The notes under the pieces: model-generated
Told to the model about the DNA's origin: nothing
Seen by the model: the letters and a program-made list of their open reading frames with translations, nothing else
Database searches by the model: none
Assembly (NCBI GenBank): GCA_947464365.1
Contig: CANHWS010000038.1
Location: 1 to 17,058 of the forward strand
Source: Cytophagaceae bacterium
Lineage (GTDB): Bacteria; Bacteroidota; Bacteroidia; Cytophagales; Flexibacteraceae
DNA: 17,058 nt
Direction of reading: 5' to 3'
Part shown: one piece after another, positions 7,836-13,088 of the stretch
Numbering within the stretch: position 1 is the first letter of the stretch
Layout: each line of letters starts with the position of its first letter
Position numbers and translations under genes: made by a program

Positions 7836-7847
7836 ATGTTACAACAT
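7836..7847. promoter_or_regulatory. palindromic candidate operator ATGTTacAACAT upstream of yceI
   Basis: A 5+5 bp inverted repeat with a 2-bp centre ends 2 bp before the putative -7 box. It overlaps the second of two TTATACA repeats spaced two helical turns apart. This is typical geometry for a repressor or MerR-like activator site, but the factor is unknown. Confidence 0.35.
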
Positions 7848-7848
7848 A

Positions 7849-7856
7849 TACTTTTG
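7849..7856 (+). promoter_or_regulatory. candidate yceI promoter, TACTTTTG
   Basis: This is an exact TAnnTTTG match, with transcription expected from about 7863 and a leader of nearly 180 nt to the ATG at 8042. A TTGACA (7820-7825) lies too far upstream to be a normally spaced partner. Confidence 0.45.
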
Positions 7857-8041
7857 TATCGTCGTAATGACAGTTTAGGGGAGCACTCAACCTGACAGGT
7901 CTCAAGCCCAAATACCATAATTGTCAGTACCACGCTGACAGCACGGTTTTTGCAATGTTGCTTATTATAAGTGAGTTAGTACCCGACAGCCGTAACGACT
8001 TTAGACAAATTTCAAACCTCAATCCCCAAAACCACTACATC

Positions 8042-8575
8042 ATGGCTACAGCAAACTGGACCGTTGACCCATCGCACAGCGAAGTACAATTCAAGGTCAA
8101 GCACCTTGTCATCAGCACCGTCACCGGTTCATTCAAGTCATTCAGCGGAACGCTAGATACCATTAGTGACGATCTGGTAGGAGCCAAAGCCTCATTCAGT
8201 GCCGATATCAACAGCATCGACACAGGTATGGAGCAACGCGATACTCACCTCAAGTCCGCCGAGTTCTTCGATGCTGACAACCACCCAACACTCACCTTTG
8301 TGTCTAGCAACTTCAAGAAACTGAACGACACTCAATACAGTGTAGAGGGCAGCCTTACCCTGCATGGTGTTACCAAAGCCGTAATCCTGAAAGCCGAGTA
8401 CGGCGGCACAGCTACCGATTTCTATGGTAACGAAAAGGCAGGCTTCGAAATCACAGGTACCATCAACCGCAAGGATTTTGGTCTTGTCTGGAGCGCTGTA
8501 ACAGAAGCTGGCAACATCGTCGTATCCGATGACGTTAAACTTTTGTTGAACCTTCAGTACACAAAATCGAAATAA
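8042..8575 (+). CDS. YceI-family (polyisoprenoid-binding-like) protein
   Basis: This is a lipocalin-like beta-barrel protein of the YceI family, 177 aa. Characterised relatives bind polyisoprenoid chains in a hydrophobic pocket. The sequence shows the classic start ATANWTVDPSHSEVQFKVKHL (in parts) followed by VTGSFKSFSGTL (27-38), SFSADINSIDTG (51-62), LKSAEFFDADNHPTLTF (70-86), GSLTLHGVTK (103-112) and the C-terminal RKDFGLVWSAVTEAG region (143-157). No signal peptide is visible with the ATG at 8042, so it is probably cytoplasmic, unlike E. coli YceI. The longer frame from 7955 adds residues that do not resemble the family or a signal sequence. It appears to be a single-gene unit with a repeat-rich upstream region, which suggests active regulation. 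The ligand is unknown. Confidence 0.93.
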   Translation: MATANWTVDPSHSEVQFKVKHLVISTVTGSFKSFSGTLDTISDDLVGAKASFSADINSIDTGMEQRDTHLKSAEFFDADNHPTLTFVSSNFKKLNDTQYSVEGSLTLHGVTKAVILKAEYGGTATDFYGNEKAGFEITGTINRKDFGLVWSAVTEAGNIVVSDDVKLLLNLQYTKSK

Positions 8576-8631
8576 TTGCCTGATTTTATAGGTTGCCGAA
8601 CAACTTTAGGTAACTTCTTTCGGAAATAGGG

Positions 8632-8662
8632 ATATACGGAAGCATTTTTGGCTTCCGTATAT
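8632..8662 (+). promoter_or_regulatory. perfect 12-bp inverted repeat between yceI and the Cys-rich gene (operator or terminator)
   Basis: Arms 8632-8643 (atatacggaagc) and 8651-8662 (gcttccgtatat) are perfectly complementary around a 7-nt T-rich loop. It lies 56 bp after the yceI stop, so it could terminate that transcript, yet no T-tract follows. Its right arm touches the TACATTTG box at 8662-8669, so it could equally be an operator for the next gene. Confidence 0.6.
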
Positions 8663-8669
8663 ACATTTG
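8662..8669 (+). promoter_or_regulatory. candidate promoter of the Cys-rich protein gene, TACATTTG
   Basis: This is an exact TAnnTTTG match beginning at the last base of the inverted repeat. Transcription from about 8676 would give a leader of about 49 nt to the ATG at 8725. Confidence 0.45.
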
Positions 8670-8724
8670 CCACCTACCATATATCTGGCATCCACCATTT
8701 CCAACCCCTCCCATTAGGCTTAGC

Positions 8725-9171
8725 ATGCTTCAGTTGTTGTGTATTGTGATGACTGTGCTGATGTTGGCATCCCAAATAGGGATCCCTGACATCAAAGAAA
8801 ATTGCTGTAATGACGCAGTTCTTGCTCAAGGTAACGCCTATACCCCACCCTTTTCAACAGACTGCAGCCGAACGTGCTGCGCCGACGCCCCTGAGGCTTG
8901 CCTTAAGTTTTTTCTCGGCCATAACTGTTGTTCCCGACACCTAGGATATATCCCGGGTACACTCATTGACGCAAGCGTCAACCAATATGACAACTGTCCA
9001 AAAGCGAAACAGCCTCCTGGCTTTTTGCTGAACCAAATTACAGGCCGGGCCCTTGTCAATCTGCCAACCCCGACGGACTTTATGGTCCTCGACGATCGAG
9101 CAGTTAGCCACTATCCATATCTTGGTCACTCAATACCCATTCTGGACCAATGCCAAAATTTAAGGCTATAG
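8725..9171 (+). CDS. small exported Cys-rich protein of unknown family
   Basis: I do not recognise this 148-aa product. Residues 1-20 are hydrophobic (LQLLCIVMTVLMLASQIGI) and look like a signal peptide or membrane anchor with an unusually uncharged n-region. The following part holds nine cysteines within residues 27-91, including three CC pairs (27-28, 51-52, 68-69) and C47, C59 and C91, plus H66 and H71 around the last pair. One more Cys is at 143. The half after residue 95 is ordinary and lacks Cys clusters. The Cys/His content and the position just upstream of an HMA lipoprotein, an HMA-AraC regulator and a copper ATPase suggest an extracytoplasmic metal-binding or redox role, but that is inference. 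It is broadly like other small Cys-rich exported proteins near Bacteroidota copper genes (DUF6660 is one such family); I cannot confirm membership. No Shine-Dalgarno sequence is seen. Confidence 0.65.
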   Translation: MLQLLCIVMTVLMLASQIGIPDIKENCCNDAVLAQGNAYTPPFSTDCSRTCCADAPEACLKFFLGHNCCSRHLGYIPGTLIDASVNQYDNCPKAKQPPGFLLNQITGRALVNLPTPTDFMVLDDRAVSHYPYLGHSIPILDQCQNLRL

Positions 9172-9221
9172 AACTACAATCGAATTAGTAGTCAATAGTC
9201 AGGCAATGCAAAGCTCAACCA

Positions 9222-9237
9222 ACTAATTTCGATTAGT
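9222..9237 (+). terminator. possible weak terminator hairpin
   Basis: Actaat and attagt pair perfectly around a ttcg tetraloop, 50 bp beyond the Cys-rich gene, followed by cgtttgg. The stem is short and AT-rich and the T-tract is poor, so termination is uncertain. A second inverted repeat (gccttg 9276-9281 with caaggc 9294-9299) lies further on, upstream of the next promoter. Confidence 0.25.
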
Positions 9238-9316
9238 CGTTTGGCCACCACTTATTGGTGCTTCTTGCCCTGAACGCCTTGCTAGGCGCCAGACAAGGCA
9301 ACCGCAAGGCACACCT

Positions 9317-9324
9317 TATTTTTG
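9317..9324 (+). promoter_or_regulatory. candidate promoter of the HMA lipoprotein-regulator pair, TATTTTTG
   Basis: TATTTTTG matches TAnnTTTG. It stands only 21 bp before the ATG at 9345, so the leader would be about 14 nt. A gccttg/caaggc inverted repeat (9276-9299) lies just upstream and could be a regulator site. Confidence 0.35.
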
Positions 9325-9344
9325 ACTTTAATCATCATCTAATC

Positions 9345-9791
9345 ATGAACACATTAAGAATACTGCTCTGCCTTGCGGTGGCATCATTCAGCGTTGCTTG
9401 TAGCAACACCGACAGTACACCCCAAACCAATACCAATCAACCTACCGCTTCTGCTGAGGTCGTTAGCTTTAAGGTATTAGGTAATTGCGAAATGTGCCAA
9501 GAGCGGATCATCGAGGCTGTTAAGCAAGCCGGAGTCCAAGATCCACGTTGGACACCTGAGACTCAAACATTCGTAGCAAGTCTGTCAGGTACCAACCTGA
9601 CAAAAGTTGAGGTTTGCGATCTCATTGCCGCATCGGGGCATGATACCGAGTTCAAAGCGTCCACAGACTCTGCATACCAAAACCTACCCGATTGTTGCCA
9701 ATATGAGCGCACCATCAAAGTAATGGCATTAGCAGTCTACCATCCAACTAATTCCCAATTGATGCTCACCTCCATCTTGCCTAACAACTAA
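9345..9791 (+). CDS. lipoprotein with heavy-metal-associated (HMA) domain
   Basis: This is a predicted lipoprotein of 148 aa. The signal peptide MNTLRILLCLAVASFSVAC has a lipobox cysteine at residue 19, followed by a Thr/Asn/Gln/Pro-rich linker (20-38). Residues 41-105 form an HMA fold with the metal-binding motif NCEMC (C48, C51), a third Cys at 91 and GHDTEF at the usual end of the domain. A conserved-looking LPDCCQYER (114-122) with a CC pair follows. I recall small Bacteroidota HMA proteins ending in a similar CCQYER. It probably binds Cu(I) or another soft metal on the outer face of the inner membrane or at the outer membrane. The residues after 123 look unrelated to the domain. The longer frame from 9255 is rejected because it would bury the signal peptide. 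The regulator gene follows after 9 bp, so the two are probably one operon. Confidence 0.88.
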   Translation: MNTLRILLCLAVASFSVACSNTDSTPQTNTNQPTASAEVVSFKVLGNCEMCQERIIEAVKQAGVQDPRWTPETQTFVASLSGTNLTKVEVCDLIAASGHDTEFKASTDSAYQNLPDCCQYERTIKVMALAVYHPTNSQLMLTSILPNN

Positions 9792-9800
9792 AGCCGATAG

Positions 9801-10379
9801 ATGGAAACTAAAAGCATCAGTATCAAAAACATGGTGTGCGACCGCTGCATCATGGCAGTCGAAGCCTTGCTCATCAGCTGTGGCTACGTACCGATCAGCG
9901 TCAAACTAGGCCAAGCTATCTTCAATGATCCTGGCACGGGTGTTGGCATGCCAATACTTGCCCAAAAATTGCGTGATATCGGCTTTGACATTATCCAGAA
10001 GCCTGGGGAGATCATTGTCCAACGGATTAAGGACACCATACGCAACCTAGTGCGTTCAGGCAAGTTAGAGCACATGCACCTTAATATGTCTGCCTACCTC
10101 GAGCAGGAGATGGCTAAGGACTATTCTACCTTAACACATCTTTTTGGCACATACGAAACGATGTCACTCGAGCGGTTCACGATCATGCAAAAGATCGAAC
10201 AAGCCAAAGAGTGGCTCCATGAAGAGCAAATGAGTATGAGTGAAATTGCAGCCCGTTTAGGCTATAGTTCTGCTGCCTATTTCAGCAATCAATTTCGCCA
10301 AATAACAGGGATGACTCCTAGCAGTTACAAAAGCCAGAAGCCAACCGACCGATTACGTCTTGATAAGTTGACCGACTAG
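9801..10379 (+). CDS. HMA-like/AraC-type one-component regulator, probably copper-responsive
   Basis: The product has 192 aa. The N-terminal part (about 4-68) resembles an HMA metal-binding domain: SISIKNMVCDRCIMAVE carries C13 and C16 in a CxxC placed as in copper chaperones, another Cys is at 27, and IGFDII is at the usual domain end. A short helical connector (about 70-95) leads to a C-terminal AraC/XylS DNA-binding domain with two helix-turn-helix units. The first spans about 97-140 and the second is MSEIAARLGYSSAAYFSNQFRQITGMTPSSYK (146-177, read in parts). The usual AraC sugar-binding cupin is absent. Proteins with this layout occur in other Bacteroidota. The role proposed here, sensing cytoplasmic metal and activating the neighbouring HMA lipoprotein and ATPase genes, rests on architecture and context only. 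The start is the ATG at 9801, 9 bp after the lipoprotein gene; a strong terminator follows. Confidence 0.87.
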   Translation: METKSISIKNMVCDRCIMAVEALLISCGYVPISVKLGQAIFNDPGTGVGMPILAQKLRDIGFDIIQKPGEIIVQRIKDTIRNLVRSGKLEHMHLNMSAYLEQEMAKDYSTLTHLFGTYETMSLERFTIMQKIEQAKEWLHEEQMSMSEIAARLGYSSAAYFSNQFRQITGMTPSSYKSQKPTDRLRLDKLTD

Positions 10380-10413
10380 ACTACCAATCAGTCAACTGAC
10401 CTAATTTTGATAG

Positions 10414-10447
10414 AACCTGATCGTTAGATATAACGGTCAGGTTTTTT
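10414..10447 (+). terminator. intrinsic terminator after the AraC-type regulator
   Basis: A 13-bp stem (10414-10426 with 10431-10443, one G-T pair) closes a gata tetraloop and runs directly into a T-run ending at 10447. It lies 35 bp beyond the regulator stop and separates it from the ATPase gene. Confidence 0.9.
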
Positions 10448-10463
10448 GTTTATCGGACCTTTG

Positions 10464-10471
10464 TATCTTTA
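10464..10471 (+). promoter_or_regulatory. weak candidate promoter of the copper ATPase gene, TATCTTTA
   Basis: TATCTTTA is one base off TAnnTTTG and sits just after the upstream terminator, 19 bp before the ATG. The decamer GAACCTGATC at 10475-10484 repeats 10413-10422, which includes the left arm of the terminator. An imperfect -7 box would suit an activator-dependent promoter, but this is inference. Confidence 0.3.
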
Positions 10472-10490
10472 ACCGAACCTGATCAACAAC

Positions 10491-12986
10491 ATGGATACCT
10501 CCGCCGACAAAACCAATCTAGTCACACAAGTGTTTGAGGTCCGGGGGATGACCTGTTCTAGCTGTGCCAATGCTATCAAGGATACTTTATCCTATTTTAA
10601 GGGTTTTAAGGAGGCCCAGTTCAACATCGTTGATAATGAGGCGTTTATCACCTATGACACTGTACAGACACGGCCAGAAGAATGGGTGATGCGTCTTAAA
10701 TCACAAGGATATAGCCTTCATCATATCACCAAGATTTGGCCAACGGATACCCTAGAACCGATTAACAAACTTGATGATCCTATTTCTTCAATCAGGCCAA
10801 TGCATCCGGGCAAGTATTTGATCATGTCCTTTTTCTTGGCACTCCTTATTTTATTTGCATGGTTTTTACGCCCTATTTCGGACCTAAGTTATATACCAAT
10901 TGATTATTCTATTATTATCAATACGTTCGGATTTTCGTTCATTCTGATTGGTTTTGTTTCTAATCTGCCACTTGCAAACGGATTTCAACAATTAATCAAT
11001 CGGAAACCAGGAATGGATTCGCTAATATTTATTAGCTCAATGGTCGCCACAATCTATTCATTACTTTCGATATTTAATCCTGTATGGATGTTACAACAAG
11101 ATCTCCATCCGATGGTCATGTTTGACGGTCCATTTCTTGTACTTGCTTCCGTTACAGTAGGTCGTATTCTGGAAGATAACGTTAAACGAAAAACAGGCCA
11201 AGCCCTCAAGAATCTCATCAGCCGGCAACCTACTGTGGCCAATTTAGTCAGTGGCAATACAGTTAAGCAAATAAGTGTACTAAAACTGATTGAAGGGGAT
11301 GTCGTCCTTGTCCGGCCAGGTGAGCTAATCCCGATCGATGGAACCGTAATTACGGGTACTAGCGAGGTGGACCAGCAGATCATTAATGGGGAGGCAATGC
11401 CAGAACTCAAAACCCTTGGCCAAGAAGTCTGGGCGGGCACCCTTAATCTCAATGGAAGCCTCCAAGTACAGGTCATGACGTCGAAAGCGGGCACAACCGT
11501 GATCGAAACAGCCATCAAAGCGATCAGAATAGCCCAAAGTACACCTAGCAAGTCACAAGGTTTGGCTGACAGAGTAGCTGCCCGGTTTATCCCTTTCGTT
11601 CTGATATTGAGCGTTGCAGCACTAGGCTTTTGGCTGGCAGCTGGTGCCATGGTTCAGGCAGGTTGGTTCGGCTGGGACTTAGTCGCAACGACAGCACAAG
11701 CCCGCAGCTTAGGGATTGGCTCCATGATTACCGTCCTGATTGTTTCCTGCCCATGTGCCCTTGGTCTGGCCACACCCATCGTGATGGTTAAAGCAATTGG
11801 CACGGCCTCCCAAAACGGCATCCTTGTCCGCAAAGGTGATGGCCTAGAGGCATTGGGCAATATCACCGATATCGTTTTTGACAAAACAGGCACCTTGACG
11901 ATTGGTACGCCCTATGTATGCGAGTCCTATATTTCCTCTCAGGCAACATCATCTGACTTCTGGAGGATCCTAAGTCTGATCTCCGAGGTCAACAACCACC
12001 CACTGACCAAGGCCATCATGAGTTGGGCCAAACTGAATGGTCCTAATGACCAATATAAGGCATCAGAGCCAAGCAGCGATTTTGTGATCCTGAACGACAT
12101 TAACAACCCAGGCAATGGCATGGAAGTATTTATGGCCAATTACCTAAGGCCAGCACCTGCAAAAGATGTCGAAGAGCACCTCAAAACACTTATCCGATTC
12201 CCACCGGAAGAGAGTAACTCATCTGAAGAATCAGATCTGAATCCCGCACATCATTTCACAGTCTTGGTAGGCAACTCGACATGGTTAAGGGCCAAAGGAT
12301 GCCTTGTACCTCCCGGCCTAGAACGCTTCTCAAACAAAACTAACCAATCCATTGATGCCTCAGAAGTCTGGATTGCGATTGACGGCAAGGTAATGGCCTG
12401 CTTTTTCCTAAAAGACGAGGTACGACCTGATGCTGCAAACATTATCCGTTGGGCCGAAGAAAAACACATCAATGTCCATCTGCTGAGTGGTGATAAGGAA
12501 AGTCCTGTCATGAGCCTAGCTGCCCAACTCGGCATACCAGCTACAAATGCAAAGGCCAACCAGTTGCCAACTGATAAGTCAACGTATATCCTGCAGCTTC
12601 AGGCTCAGGGCAAAATCGTGGCAATGATCGGGGACGGGATCAATGACGCTCCTAGTTTAGCGGTAGCAGATGTCAGTATAGCCGTCAAGGCGGGTACTGA
12701 CATAGCTCAGCAAGCTGCCTCCATCACACTTTTGCGGCCTGACCTTGGCGCTATTGAAACGGCCTTCAGGCTCAGCAAACAACTCAATGCGCGTATCCGA
12801 GAAAATCTAACCTGGGCCTTTGGCTATAACATACTAATGATCCCGATGGCAGCAGGATTGTCAGTAGCTCTGTTCCACTTCCATAACAGTCATCTGTGGG
12901 CTGGCCTATCAATGGCGCTGAGCTCGATCACCGTGGTACTGAATAGTATCCGGATCAAAGTAGGGCATCAAATTAGCAAAAGCTAG
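10491..12986 (+). CDS. copA: copper-translocating P1B-type ATPase
   Basis: This inner-membrane ATPase exports Cu(I) from the cytoplasm at the cost of ATP. The 831-aa protein starts with one HMA domain bearing GMTCSSC (C22, C25). Membrane helices follow at about 108-126, 140-160, 176-196, 211-226, 365-390 and 405-430, with the metal-site motif C420-P-C422 in the sixth. The actuator loop has INGEAMP (298-304), in place of the commoner TGE. The catalytic core shows D464KTGT, the P1B hallmark H503P504, GDGINDAP (714-721), and in the last two helices Y779N780 and M808xxS811S812, the residues expected of Cu(I) pumps. The nucleotide-binding part carries an extra segment of about 35-40 residues (about 552-590), rich in Glu and Ser. 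HFHNSH (796-801) lies in the last loop. It is convergent with ftsZ. Confidence 0.95.
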   Translation: MDTSADKTNLVTQVFEVRGMTCSSCANAIKDTLSYFKGFKEAQFNIVDNEAFITYDTVQTRPEEWVMRLKSQGYSLHHITKIWPTDTLEPINKLDDPISSIRPMHPGKYLIMSFFLALLILFAWFLRPISDLSYIPIDYSIIINTFGFSFILIGFVSNLPLANGFQQLINRKPGMDSLIFISSMVATIYSLLSIFNPVWMLQQDLHPMVMFDGPFLVLASVTVGRILEDNVKRKTGQALKNLISRQPTVANLVSGNTVKQISVLKLIEGDVVLVRPGELIPIDGTVITGTSEVDQQIINGEAMPELKTLGQEVWAGTLNLNGSLQVQVMTSKAGTTVIETAIKAIRIAQSTPSKSQGLADRVAARFIPFVLILSVAALGFWLAAGAMVQAGWFGWDLVATTAQARSLGIGSMITVLIVSCPCALGLATPIVMVKAIGTASQNGILVRKGDGLEALGNITDIVFDKTGTLTIGTPYVCESYISSQATSSDFWRILSLISEVNNHPLTKAIMSWAKLNGPNDQYKASEPSSDFVILNDINNPGNGMEVFMANYLRPAPAKDVEEHLKTLIRFPPEESNSSEESDLNPAHHFTVLVGNSTWLRAKGCLVPPGLERFSNKTNQSIDASEVWIAIDGKVMACFFLKDEVRPDAANIIRWAEEKHINVHLLSGDKESPVMSLAAQLGIPATNAKANQLPTDKSTYILQLQAQGKIVAMIGDGINDAPSLAVADVSIAVKAGTDIAQQAASITLLRPDLGAIETAFRLSKQLNARIRENLTWAFGYNILMIPMAAGLSVALFHFHNSHLWAGLSMALSSITVVLNSIRIKVGHQISKS

Positions 12987-13030
12987 GCCAGTTGCGTATT
13001 CTACCTATCCATAGAACTATCTACCAACAA

Positions 13031-13061
13031 AACGGGAGCCCTTAGTTATAGAGCTCCCGTT
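13031..13061. terminator. bidirectional terminator between copA and ftsZ
   Basis: Aacgggagc (13031-13039) and gctcccgtt (13053-13061) form a perfect 9-bp stem around a 13-nt loop. It lies 44 bp after the copA stop and 27 bp after the ftsZ stop. On the minus strand the stem is followed by ttttgtt, so it serves ftsZ best. On the plus strand the tail is weaker (gttatgg). Confidence 0.75.
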
Positions 13062-13088
13062 GTTATGGTATCTAAATGACACGTCTAG

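Larger units (their letters stand above)
7724..8041 (+). other. 318-bp intergenic region upstream of yceI, rich in short repeats
   Basis: No gene is supported here. The stretch holds two TTATACA direct repeats exactly 22 bp apart (7808-7814 and 7830-7836), a palindrome ATGTTacAACAT (7836-7847), the candidate -7 box (7849-7856), an 11-bp palindrome acctgacaggt (7890-7900) and a tgtcag/ctgaca hairpin (7922-7940). TGACAG appears three times (7868, 7893, 7936). An in-frame ATG at 7955 would only extend YceI by 29 unfamily-like residues. Confidence 0.5.

Noticed and set aside
11054..11650. 198-aa open frame on the minus strand inside copA
   Set aside because: It lies wholly antisense to a well-supported P-type ATPase, and its composition is that of a reverse-frame shadow with no recognisable motif.
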